DNA of 64,000 nucleotides from Bacteroidales bacterium UBA3810 (GTDB taxonomy: Bacteria > Bacteroidota > Bacteroidia > Bacteroidales > Paludibacteraceae), in contig DFEE01000003.1 of NCBI GenBank assembly GCA_002368645.1, forward strand, positions 4,345-68,344, given 5' to 3'. The notes under the pieces were generated by a model that saw only the letters and a list, made by a program, of their open reading frames with translations, searched no databases and was not told the DNA's origin. Position numbers and translations under genes: made by a program. Shown here piece after piece: positions 1 to 7,228 of this stretch. Within the stretch, counting starts at the first letter, position 1. Every line of letters starts with the position of its first letter.

Positions 1-1013
1 AGCGTCGAGTTGGCTGTGCCGCGTTGCGAATTGGGCGCCATGTTGATAAAAATCATCTGGAACGCAGGCCACACATGCCCGTTACCCAGACCGATGATAA
101 ACGGCGCCAGATAATACGCCCACACGGTCGGACTGGCGGCAAAGAGCACAAAACCGCTCAACGAGACAATCAATCCCAACGAAGCATTGCGGATGATCAG
201 TCCTTTGGCGAGCGACTTGCTGCCCGTCAAACGGCTTAGAATCAGACCGACGGCAAAGAGGGTGAAGAACATACCCGTGCCGGTCGTAATACCTAACCGT
301 TCCTGCCCGTAGATAGCCACATATGTTGAGACGACGCTGTATGCCGTTGCCATCGTCAGGATGGTGAGGAACGGCGGCCAGCCGCGAAGCATCAGGAAAC
401 GGTCCAACGAAACGGGCTTTTTGTTCAGCTCCGGTTCGCGGTGCCGCGGATGGATGGAATAAGAGATCAGCATGCCTAAAATAGCCGTTCCGAAAGCCAG
501 CCAGAAGAGCATCGGATAACTATGGAACTTGCCGAAAAGGAACATCGCGACACCCGGCGAAATGGCAGTTGCTATATTATTGCTAAGACCGTAATACCCT
601 ATTCCTTCCGCGCGTCGCGAGGACGGCAGTACATCAATCGCCACGGTGGAAAGCGAGACACCCGTAGCGCCGAACGGCGCGCCGTGTACCATACGCACGA
701 TGGCAAAAAGCGTCAGACTGCCTGCTGCCAGATAACCGCCGAAGAACAACGCCGTCAGCGCATAGAAAATGAGCAAAATCATCTTTCGCGGAAAAGAATC
801 CACGAAATAACCGCTGAAGGGACGGATGCACAATGCCGCTACCGCATAGCCGGATAGCACCAGACCGATAACCTGTTTGTCCGCGCCGAACGTGTCGCGC
901 AGATACAGCGGCAGCAGCGGCGTGAGCAGCATAAACGCAAAATACATCAGGAAGTTGGCAACCCACACTTTGATGTAATTGGCATTCCATAATTTTTCTT
1001 TCGTTTCAGTCAT
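1..1013 (-). CDS. MFS transporter, partial (C-terminus cut by window edge)
   Basis: An inner-membrane major facilitator transporter whose substrate cannot be told from sequence. The minus-strand frame starting MTETKEKLWNANYIKVWVAN stays open to the left edge (about 337 codons). It shows repeated hydrophobic segments typical of the 12-helix fold, with a charged central loop (HPRHREPELNKKPVSL) between the two halves. The loop after helix 2 has the R-x-F-x-G-x-x-x-D pattern (RPFSGYFVDSFPRK), an MFS signature. Its ATG overlaps the stop of the upstream C_GCAxxG gene by 8 bases, so the two are probably translated together. Family is confident; the role is open. Confidence 0.82.
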   Translation of the reverse strand, partial: MTETKEKLWNANYIKVWVANFLMYFAFMLLTPLLPLYLRDTFGADKQVIGLVLSGYAVAALCIRPFSGYFVDSFPRKMILLIFYALTALFFGGYLAAGSLTLFAIVRMVHGAPFGATGVSLSTVAIDVLPSSRRAEGIGYYGLSNNIATAISPGVAMFLFGKFHSYPMLFWLAFGTAILGMLISYSIHPRHREPELNKKPVSLDRFLMLRGWPPFLTILTMATAYSVVSTYVAIYGQERLGITTGTGMFFTLFAVGLILSRLTGSKSLAKGLIIRNASLGLIVSLSGFVLFAASPTVWAYYLAPFIIGLGNGHVWPAFQMIFINMAPNSQRGTANST

Positions 1014-1503
1014 TCACGTGCTCGTTCACTCTCCTTAGATAGATTCTCACTGCCTCTGCTATCATCTCGCCGCACGGACGTTTCTCGTAATACTCAGGTG
1101 TGCGTTCAGCAGGGCGCGGATCCAGATCCAGTTTCACATTGCATTGCCCTTTCGGCGCAAGGCCTAACAGTTCGGCGCAAACAAGGCTGCCGTACTTAGC
1201 CTTGAAATCTCCGGCAAGCTGCTGCACGAACTGATAGTTCGCCATTTTGCCTTCGTTGTCGTGGGGCGTGGTTGAACCGTTATGCAGACCGGCAAGCATG
1301 AACATACCGCTGGCAGCTCCGCATACTAACCGCATTCTACCCATTCCGCCTCCGAAAGAGGCTGCCAGACGGAGAGCCAACTGCTCGTCCTCTATGCCAT
1401 ATAAATCCGCGCAGGAGGCGAACACCGCCTGCGAGCAGTTAAATCCCTGTTTGAAGAGCTCCACCGCGCGGTTCGCGCGGGCTTCTATCTGTTCATTTTC
1501 CAT
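1006..1503 (-). CDS. C_GCAxxG_C_C family redox-type protein
   Basis: A 165-residue soluble protein of the C_GCAxxG_C_C family (probable redox or metal-binding proteins, often found beside transporters and oxidoreductases). Visible signatures are the first cysteine in FNCSQAV near residue 23, a glycine-rich GGGMGRMRLVCGAASG block near 72-87 that carries the CGAxxG variant of the family motif, and later cysteines in SLVCAELLG and RPCGEM. The length fits the family. It overlaps the following MFS gene, which suggests a shared function, for example uptake or efflux of a redox-linked compound; that link is inference. No promoter was recognised in the spacer upstream. Confidence 0.8.
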   Translation of the reverse strand: MENEQIEARANRAVELFKQGFNCSQAVFASCADLYGIEDEQLALRLAASFGGGMGRMRLVCGAASGMFMLAGLHNGSTTPHDNEGKMANYQFVQQLAGDFKAKYGSLVCAELLGLAPKGQCNVKLDLDPRPAERTPEYYEKRPCGEMIAEAVRIYLRRVNEHVND

Positions 1504-1520
1504 GATGTTCTAAAAAAAGC

Positions 1521-1735
1521 GTCCGCATAACTTCTACTCGAGAAAACTTCCTGAGAATAGGATTTGAGGCCTGCTTTTTCCTCTGTAATCCGGCCACCTC
1601 ATCGCTACCGTGGGTAGGAATGTAAACTACCCCAGTCGGGTCACGGCGGTAGAGTACCGGCACGCCATTAGTGAAGCATTTGCACTCGGTTAGTTGATTT
1701 TTGTTGAGTTTTCCGGTTCCTATTGTTATGCGGAC
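1521..1735. repeat. 215-bp element bounded by inverted repeats (MITE-like)
   Basis: The spacer between the C_GCAxxG gene and the outer-membrane gene is bounded by GTCCGCATAAC (1521-1531) and its exact reverse complement (1725-1735). Just inside each end there are further short complementary words (AATAGG/CCTATT and GAAAACT/AGTTTTC). On the minus strand one frame stays open across the whole element without a plausible ATG, which could be the 3' part of a lost gene. No target-site duplication is obvious. It could be a miniature mobile element or a gene remnant; neither is proven. Confidence 0.4.
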
Positions 1736-1758
1736 ACTATATGTACAATCTGTTATTT

Positions 1759-3039
1759 TTATTGGTGCCAGCCGACGGTTAACACCACTCTATGGGTTAT
1801 TGTTTGGGCGTCAAAAGGATTTACTATATTCTCATGTGCATACAAATCCTGCCTGTTCCAGCGGTATTGGTATGCCGCCTGCACAATAACATTCGGACCG
1901 CGATAGCCGATGGCAAAGGATCCGTAGTGTGTTATATTCGGACGGGTAAAATAGGTGTCTTGACGATCGAACGTAGGATCCATGGGGACTACCTTTTTGT
2001 TCCGTTTGAACGGGCTCTCGCAGGCATAACCGGCGTTAATGTACATACCCATTACAGGTATAACTTCTATACCGGCACGGAGCGAATGAATGGGGTCTGC
2101 CGAGTTCTGGTAATAGAAATCATACTGGAGTGCCACCATTCCGTATGCGCCTATTTGGAACGCCGCGGAGGTGCTGGTATGGAGCGGCATATGGAAATTC
2201 CCGTCGCGCATGACAAGATCCTTTGCATAGGAGTTTCGCACGCTGTCCGTCTTGGCGGTAAAAGTACCCGTGGTATAAGTGGATAGCGAACCGAGAGAAG
2301 GTGTCTCGATACCCAACCCCAGGCGCATCCACTCCGCAGGACGGTAAATCATACCGGCTGACATCGAGACCGAAGTTCCCGTATGGAGTAGCGTTGTTTT
2401 GTTTCGGTTATACATGGAGCCGAACGTCTCATTATACGTGGCATTGGAACTCATCCTGTATGACTGGATGTTCACACCCAGTCCCACGTACCATTGGTCG
2501 GAGATATTCATCGCCCATCCGAAATCAAACTCATTGACGGCTCCGCTCTCTACCAAATCCAACGAATAGGCATCATTGGTCCGTTCCTTACAGAAAGGAA
2601 TATCCCATGCGATGCTTTCCCTGTTCACAAGCGCGCCTAAAGAAGGTGCATTCGCGCCGTTGCCCAAGACGGAAAGGTTGTAAACATGCAACCGGCGGTA
2701 AGAGAAGAATATATTGTTGAACTTCACCTTGCTACCCGGTTGGAAACTCGGCAGGCTGAGAACAAAAGAAGCATGCGGAATACTGATTGCAGTACGGGAC
2801 GAGCCATGCGTCACGTCAAGCGATATGATCCCCTCGGCGCGACGGTACAGACCGAGTCCGGCGATATTGTCATGCGCAGCGGAAGGATCTCCGCCGATAG
2901 CCGACATGGCACCGCTCATACCTATATAACGCGCAGTTCCCATGATGGTACGCTCGCCCAGACGGATATAGTCCTGAGCAAATGTGCCAAGGGACAAAGT
3001 ACATAGTACAAAGACCAATATGAATCTGAACTTTCTCAT
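1759..3039 (-). CDS. Outer-membrane beta-barrel protein (OmpP1/FadL- or UPF0164-like)
   Basis: A 426-residue exported protein with a clear Sec signal peptide (MRKFRFILVFVLCTLSLGTFAQ). The mature start contains a 'GTARYIGMSGAMSAIGGDPS' stretch like that of Bacteroidetes outer-membrane transport proteins related to OmpP1/FadL. The rest is rich in alternating aromatic and polar residues with many glycines, as expected for beta strands, and it ends soon after VVLTVGWHQ, a strand-like C-terminus. It may carry hydrophobic compounds across the outer membrane, but the substrate is unknown. Its ATG overlaps the stop of the upstream lipoprotein gene (ATGA), so the two are probably made together. Confidence 0.72.
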   Translation of the reverse strand: MRKFRFILVFVLCTLSLGTFAQDYIRLGERTIMGTARYIGMSGAMSAIGGDPSAAHDNIAGLGLYRRAEGIISLDVTHGSSRTAISIPHASFVLSLPSFQPGSKVKFNNIFFSYRRLHVYNLSVLGNGANAPSLGALVNRESIAWDIPFCKERTNDAYSLDLVESGAVNEFDFGWAMNISDQWYVGLGVNIQSYRMSSNATYNETFGSMYNRNKTTLLHTGTSVSMSAGMIYRPAEWMRLGLGIETPSLGSLSTYTTGTFTAKTDSVRNSYAKDLVMRDGNFHMPLHTSTSAAFQIGAYGMVALQYDFYYQNSADPIHSLRAGIEVIPVMGMYINAGYACESPFKRNKKVVPMDPTFDRQDTYFTRPNITHYGSFAIGYRGPNVIVQAAYQYRWNRQDLYAHENIVNPFDAQTITHRVVLTVGWHQ

Positions 3040-3263
3040 TTCTTTATACGAATGGTGACTACGGTGTCAGAGACGTGGGTATATTCAACAGCCGGCTCAG
3101 CCGGTGCAGCCTGAGCGGGCTGACTGACGGTCTGAACGGCAGGGGCTGATACCTCCGCATTTTTGTCCGGCCAATAGTACGCATCGTCTATCGGCAGCTG
3201 GTTCACTCCACAAGCGGTGAGAGCCACCGCCACTAAGAATACTATGTATTTAGTTTTCGACAT
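3036..3263 (-). CDS. Small lipoprotein
   Basis: About 75 residues starting MSKTKYIVFLVAVALTACG: a lipoprotein signal peptide with an LTAC lipobox, followed by a short proline/alanine-rich linker (VSQPAQAAPAEPA) and a lysine-rich end. The upstream in-frame extension is rejected because it would read through the spacer repeat and would lack a signal peptide at its N-terminus. The stop codon overlaps the start of the outer-membrane barrel gene by 4 bases, suggesting an envelope pair. The function is unknown. Confidence 0.68.
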   Translation of the reverse strand: MSKTKYIVFLVAVALTACGVNQLPIDDAYYWPDKNAEVSAPAVQTVSQPAQAAPAEPAVEYTHVSDTVVTIRIKK

Positions 3264-3264
3264 T

Positions 3265-3297
3265 TCGATATTTCGGTATATCGATATTTCGTCATTA
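3265..3297. repeat. 8-bp-period spacer repeat
   Basis: Four consecutive 8-base words of the type CGATATTT / CGGTATAT / CGATATTT / CGTCATTA fill the gap between trpS and the lipoprotein gene. On the coding strand the array begins directly at the trpS stop codon as TAATGACGAAATATCG. Related arrays lie at 33086-33122, 35330-35366 and 38148-38163. Confidence 0.7.
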
Positions 3298-4284
3298 GAT
3301 TTTACGGAAACCAATTATTTCCCGTACTTCTTCTATAGTCTTTTCAGCGCGTGCAGACGCCGCTTCAGCCCCCTGACGCATGATTCGTTCGAGTAGTGCA
3401 TCATCGGACGAATAGGCGATAATGCGTTCCCGAATCGGAGCGAGAAGCTTGTTTGCATCCGCCGCCATCTGCTTTTTCATATCACCGTAACGGATCTCCA
3501 TGCGGTTGTAAAGGTCGTTGTAATACTCCGCCGCTTCCTTACCGCAGAGCAGTTCGCAGAGGGTAAAGAGGTTTTGGATCACCTCGGGTTTCTCCTGATT
3601 GAGTTGGGTCGGTCCCTGGTCGGTCACTGCACGCATGATCTTCTTCGTGACCGTCTTTTCGTCATCGCATAGATAGAGGCAGTTACCTTCCGATTTGCCC
3701 ATCTTGCCCGTTCCGTCCAGTCCGGGAACCTTGACCGCCTTGTCCGCGAAATAGAAGGATGCTGGCTCTTTGAAATACTCTACGTTATAAATGCGGTTAA
3801 ACCGTCGCGCAAAGAGTCTTGCCATCTCCATATTCTGCTCCTGATCCTTCCCTACCGGCACTTTGTCGGCCTTGTGCATCAGAATATCCGCTGCCATGAG
3901 ACAGGGGTATGTCAGCAGACCGGCATTGACATTATCAGGCTGCTTGCGCACTTTCTCCTTGAATGAAGTCACGCGCTCCAACTCTCCTAAATAGGCGTTC
4001 ATATTGAGGTACAGATAGAGCTCCAGCACCTGCTTCACATCGCTCTGCACGTAGATAGGTGCTTTCTCTGGGTCTATACCGCATGCGAGGTACTCGCTGA
4101 GGATTATTTTGACTGAATTACGTATATTCTCCGGCGTAGGGTGCGTTGTCAGTGAGTGCCAGTCGGCGATGAAGAACATACAATCATACTCGTCCTGCAT
4201 CTTGACAAAACTCTTCACCGCCCCGAAATAGTTTCCGAGGTGCAAATTGCCCGTAGGCCGTATGCCGCTAATGACTCTTTCCAT
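3295..4284 (-). CDS. trpS: Tryptophan--tRNA ligase
   Basis: Charges tRNA-Trp with tryptophan in the cytoplasm. This class I synthetase of 329 residues has the expected length and both signature motifs: the HIGH variant in RPTGNLHLGNYFGA near residues 10-23 and the KMSKS variant GKMGKSEGN near 193-201. ADWHSLTTHP near residue 41 is also typical of bacterial TrpRS. It follows the Lrp/AsnC regulator gene by 23 bases on the same strand, so it may be co-transcribed from the promoter in front of that regulator. The start ATG is supported by the alignable N-terminus. Confidence 0.96.
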   Translation of the reverse strand: MERVISGIRPTGNLHLGNYFGAVKSFVKMQDEYDCMFFIADWHSLTTHPTPENIRNSVKIILSEYLACGIDPEKAPIYVQSDVKQVLELYLYLNMNAYLGELERVTSFKEKVRKQPDNVNAGLLTYPCLMAADILMHKADKVPVGKDQEQNMEMARLFARRFNRIYNVEYFKEPASFYFADKAVKVPGLDGTGKMGKSEGNCLYLCDDEKTVTKKIMRAVTDQGPTQLNQEKPEVIQNLFTLCELLCGKEAAEYYNDLYNRMEIRYGDMKKQMAADANKLLAPIRERIIAYSSDDALLERIMRQGAEAASARAEKTIEEVREIIGFRKI

Positions 4285-4307
4285 AAAGACAAATTAAAAA
4301 TTAAAAA

Positions 4308-4766
4308 TCATATCTCAACGGGTAACTGGCGGTAGATCGGTTGTGCGAGGGCGGTAAGGGTGGTGGTGTCCGCTACGCCGGGAATCTGCTGGATCTTCGT
4401 GTTCAGCAGACTCAGCAGGTGCTCGTTATCATGGGCATAGACCTTGGCTAAAATACCAAAGGCGCCTAATGTGTATTGGGCCTCCACTACCTCGGGAATC
4501 TGCTCCAACGCCGCTATCACCTGATTGTACATCGATGCTTTCTCCATCGAGATTCCGATGTACACGCATAACTGATATCCTAACATCTTAGGCTGTACAT
4601 GGTAACTGGAACCGGTGATTACCCCATTGTCAAACATCTTCTGAACGCGCTGATGGACTGCCGCTCTGCTCACGCCGCATTGCTCCGCTACATCCTTAAA
4701 CGGGATACGCGCTGACTGGGTTATAATCTTCAGGATTTTACGATCCAACTCGTCTATTTTTTCCAT
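4308..4766 (-). CDS. Lrp/AsnC-family transcriptional regulator
   Basis: A 152-residue amino-acid-responsive DNA-binding regulator. The start at MEKIDELDRKILKIITQSAR is chosen because it begins exactly where the family does and lies just inside a good promoter; the longer open frame would run across that promoter. The N-terminal helix-turn-helix (FKDVAEQCGVSRAAVHQRVQ, about residues 23-42) is followed by the C-terminal alpha-beta ligand/oligomerisation domain (about 65-145). It diverges from an O-methyltransferase and precedes trpS. The two promoters overlap, so binding there could control both sides; that is inference. Confidence 0.92.
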   Translation of the reverse strand: MEKIDELDRKILKIITQSARIPFKDVAEQCGVSRAAVHQRVQKMFDNGVITGSSYHVQPKMLGYQLCVYIGISMEKASMYNQVIAALEQIPEVVEAQYTLGAFGILAKVYAHDNEHLLSLLNTKIQQIPGVADTTTLTALAQPIYRQLPVEI

Positions 4767-4795
4767 TATAATAGTAAAATGTTTAAATTCTGGTG

Positions 4796-4827
4796 CAAAG
4801 TTAGTACTTTTTTTGCATATATCCAAA
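4796..4827 (-). promoter_or_regulatory. Bacteroidetes promoter for the Lrp/AsnC-trpS run
   Basis: On the minus strand: -33 TTTG (4824-4827), exactly 20 bp, -7 TAACTTTG (4796-4803). It overlaps the divergent promoter of the O-methyltransferase, so the two polymerases cannot bind at once. Confidence 0.8.
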
Positions 4828-4843
4828 TTTTTTTGTACTTTTG
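4812..4843 (+). promoter_or_regulatory. Bacteroidetes promoter for the O-methyltransferase
   Basis: -33 TTTG (4812-4815) followed by CATATAT, exactly 20 bp, then -7 TACTTTTG (4836-4843). The gene's ATG follows 20 bases downstream, giving a very short leader. Confidence 0.85.
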
Positions 4844-4862
4844 CAGCAAATTTCTTTACAAA

Positions 4863-5504
4863 ATGACACTTGAAGAGTATATTTCGGCCCATTCTACACC
4901 GGAAGACGAGGTTCTGAGCACCATTACGCGCGACACGCATATACATATATTGAACGCGCATATGCTGAGCGGGCACGTACAGGGGCGCGCGCTGTCGATG
5001 ATCAGCCACATGATCAAACCTAAACGTATCCTGGAACTCGGTACCTTCACCGGCTACAGTGCCCTCTGTCTGGCGGAAGGACTGGCAGAAGGCGGCAGGC
5101 TGATTACCATTGAGCACAACGACGAGTTGGAGGATACCATCCGCCGCAATATAGCCAAATCGCCCTTGTGCGACAAGATAGAGTTGGTCATCGGTGATGC
5201 ATTGTCAATTATCAATCAGCAATCACCCATTACCGATTATCCATTCGATCTCGTCTTCATCGATGCCGACAAACGCCAGTATTCGGCGTATCTCGATGCC
5301 GTGTACCCCTTGGTGCCCGTAGGTGGTTTCATCCTGGCGGACAATACCCTTTGGGACGGACATATCATTGATCCGGCATACGACCATGACAAACAGACTC
5401 TCGGTCTGCGCACCTTCAATGACAAACTGAAAGAGGATGACCGCTTCGAGCAAGTCATCCTCCCTTTGCGGGACGGCCTTACGATTATCCGCAAGGTACG
5501 TTAA
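4863..5504 (+). CDS. Class I SAM-dependent O-methyltransferase (Methyltransf_3 type)
   Basis: A 213-residue cytoplasmic methyltransferase of the caffeoyl-CoA/catechol O-methyltransferase family. The SAM-binding motif I is ILELGTFTGYSALCLAEGL (about residues 60-78). An acidic residue in ITIEHNDE follows, then the metal/substrate loop FDLVFIDADKRQY near 132-144. The ATG chosen lies 20 bases after the promoter; the longer open frame starts upstream of that promoter and is rejected. It stands alone, divergent from an Lrp/AsnC regulator. The methyl acceptor is unknown. Confidence 0.9.
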   Translation: MTLEEYISAHSTPEDEVLSTITRDTHIHILNAHMLSGHVQGRALSMISHMIKPKRILELGTFTGYSALCLAEGLAEGGRLITIEHNDELEDTIRRNIAKSPLCDKIELVIGDALSIINQQSPITDYPFDLVFIDADKRQYSAYLDAVYPLVPVGGFILADNTLWDGHIIDPAYDHDKQTLGLRTFNDKLKEDDRFEQVILPLRDGLTIIRKVR

Positions 5505-5507
5505 CGC

Positions 5508-5526
5508 ATCGTGCATTATGCACGAT
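5508..5526. terminator. Palindrome between convergent genes
   Basis: ATCGTGCAT and its exact reverse complement flank a single central base between the converging O-methyltransferase and thioesterase genes. It could act as a weak bidirectional terminator. No long T-run follows, so the role is uncertain. Confidence 0.35.
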
Positions 5527-6029
5527 TACAGTTTCAGCGCTTCCTCCCATGTATAATCGCGGTCTTCTGTAGAAGACGGCAGGTATCCCATTTCCTCTTG
5601 GGCTTTCGCCTGCGGGAAGGTGAAATACGTGCAAACGCACTCGCAGAGCAGTTCGCCCCCGGCGGAATAGATTTCGCCTTGTACGATAGCCACGTTCCGG
5701 TGCATCTCTTTCAAGTACCCGCGCAGTTTGATATATTCCTGCAGGGTGGAGACCGGTTTGTGGTAGCGCATCTCCATTTTGGCGGTAACTCCGGCTGTCT
5801 TCAGCTTATGGAAAACCACCCATCCGCACACTTCGTCCAACAGCACCGCCTGCACACCGCCGTGGAGCGTATTGATCCACGACTGGTGGTTCTGCGTCGG
5901 CCGCCAGATAGAGATGATGTCGTCGCCGTCCTCGAAGAACCGCATCCGCGTTCCTATCGGGTTGTCAGGACTACAACCGAAACAGTTGTACTCCTTCATT
6001 TGTGTCCAGGGATTGATAATCCGTTTCAT
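5526..6029 (-). CDS. PaaI-type hotdog thioesterase
   Basis: A 167-residue acyl-CoA thioesterase-like protein with the hotdog fold. The catalytic-loop signature NTLHGGVQAVLLDE lies near residues 53-66. CFGCSPDNPIG near 17-27 is typical of the subgroup with an N-terminal cysteine pair. It probably hydrolyses acyl-CoA or another activated thioester, though the substrate is not visible. Its ATG overlaps the stop of the upstream CobW GTPase gene by 4 bases, and that gene in turn overlaps the DUF2723 gene, so the three form one translationally coupled unit. Confidence 0.85.
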   Translation of the reverse strand: MKRIINPWTQMKEYNCFGCSPDNPIGTRMRFFEDGDDIISIWRPTQNHQSWINTLHGGVQAVLLDEVCGWVVFHKLKTAGVTAKMEMRYHKPVSTLQEYIKLRGYLKEMHRNVAIVQGEIYSAGGELLCECVCTYFTFPQAKAQEEMGYLPSSTEDRDYTWEEALKL

Positions 6030-7228
6030 TGCAAACAGTTGTCCAAGGCGTCCGTAATGGCTTTCTTATTTAGATGCTGGCCGATGAATACCAGTTTCTG
6101 CATACGGTCTCCGTACTGGTCGTCCCAGTCTTTCTGCAGTTGCGGGTCGTCCGCCATCAGTTGCATCAGTTCCTCTTTGGGCATTGTGGCAAACCATTCT
6201 CCCGCCTTGCGCAGATTGAACTGCTTTCCCGCCTGCTCGAAGAGATAGCACATGTCGTACTCCTCTGCAAAATAGCACATACCCTTGCAACGGATGACAT
6301 TCTTCGGCCAATGTGCAGCTACGAACTCGTCAAACAGCCCGAGGTCAAACGGGCGCCGTGCATAATAGACAAAGGTCTCAATGCCGAACTCCGCCAGGTG
6401 GTCATGCTCGCCATGCTCATGGTCGTGATCATGGTGATGATGCTCATGCTCGTGCTCCTCATCATCGTCGTCATCGTCATCATGATGGTGGCGTGCATCC
6501 TCTACTTCCTGGATCCAGGTAGCCGAAGTAGCCGTCTTGTCGAAGTCAAACATCTTCGTATTGAGGAGCAGTTCCAAATCCACATCGCAGTAGTTCGTTT
6601 CGATGATTTGCGCGGTGGGCTGGATAGCACGAATGATAGACTTGATACGCGCAAGCTCCTCTTCGCTTACTTCCGCAGCCTTGTTCAGCAATACTATATT
6701 GCAGAACTCGATCTGCTCGATTACCAGTGCCGCGAGGTCTTCTTCCTTCGGCACATAGTGCGCTAATTGCTCGCCGCCATCAAACTCATCGCGTATGCGC
6801 AGTGCATCTACGACTGAGCAGATACAATCCAGAACGGGCATGCCGTCTTGGGCAAACTGCGGTACCATCTGCGGGTACGAACAGATCGTCTGGGCAATCG
6901 GGGCAGGCTCGCAGATACCGGATGCCTCGATGACGATATAGTCGTATGTTTTCTGCGCGGCCAGATCGTGCAACTGATTGATCAGGTCGGTCTGGAGTGT
7001 GCAGCAGATACAACCGTTCTGCAGGGCTACCAGCGAGTCGTCTTTCTGACTCACCACCCCGCCCTGCTGAATCAGCGAAGCGTCTATATTCACCTCGCCG
7101 ATGTCATTGACAATGACCGCAAAACGAATACCTTTCTTATTCGTCAGGATGCGGTTGAGAAGTGTTGTCTTGCCGCTTCCGAGATAACCGGTAAGCAGCA
7201 AGACAGGTATTTTATTTATTTCTTTCAT
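6026..7228 (-). CDS. CobW/COG0523-family metallochaperone GTPase
   Basis: A 400-residue G3E-family GTPase that probably delivers a metal, most likely zinc. It carries Walker A (GYLGSGKTTLLNRI, about 14-27), a Walker B region followed by the metal-binding CICC motif near 73-76, and the base-recognition NKAAEVS near 183. A long histidine/aspartate run (about 248-275) sits before the C-terminal CobW_C domain, which includes the WPKNVIRCKG segment. The His-rich linker is a usual zinc-binding feature of this group. It lies between a DUF2723 membrane protein and a thioesterase with overlapping stops and starts. Zinc-dependent regulation is not visible. Confidence 0.92.
   Translation of the reverse strand: MKEINKIPVLLLTGYLGSGKTTLLNRILTNKKGIRFAVIVNDIGEVNIDASLIQQGGVVSQKDDSLVALQNGCICCTLQTDLINQLHDLAAQKTYDYIVIEASGICEPAPIAQTICSYPQMVPQFAQDGMPVLDCICSVVDALRIRDEFDGGEQLAHYVPKEEDLAALVIEQIEFCNIVLLNKAAEVSEEELARIKSIIRAIQPTAQIIETNYCDVDLELLLNTKMFDFDKTATSATWIQEVEDARHHHDDDDDDDEEHEHEHHHHDHDHEHGEHDHLAEFGIETFVYYARRPFDLGLFDEFVAAHWPKNVIRCKGMCYFAEEYDMCYLFEQAGKQFNLRKAGEWFATMPKEELMQLMADDPQLQKDWDDQYGDRMQKLVFIGQHLNKKAITDALDNCLQ

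Noticed and set aside
634..990. Minus-strand frame of 118 codons in the first kilobase
   Set aside because: It is a shifted frame of the MFS transporter; the transporter frame starting at 1013 stays open to the window edge and has membrane helices.
4308..5117. Longer 269-residue form of the Lrp/AsnC protein
   Set aside because: The extension would read through both divergent promoters and into the O-methyltransferase gene; the family starts at 4766.
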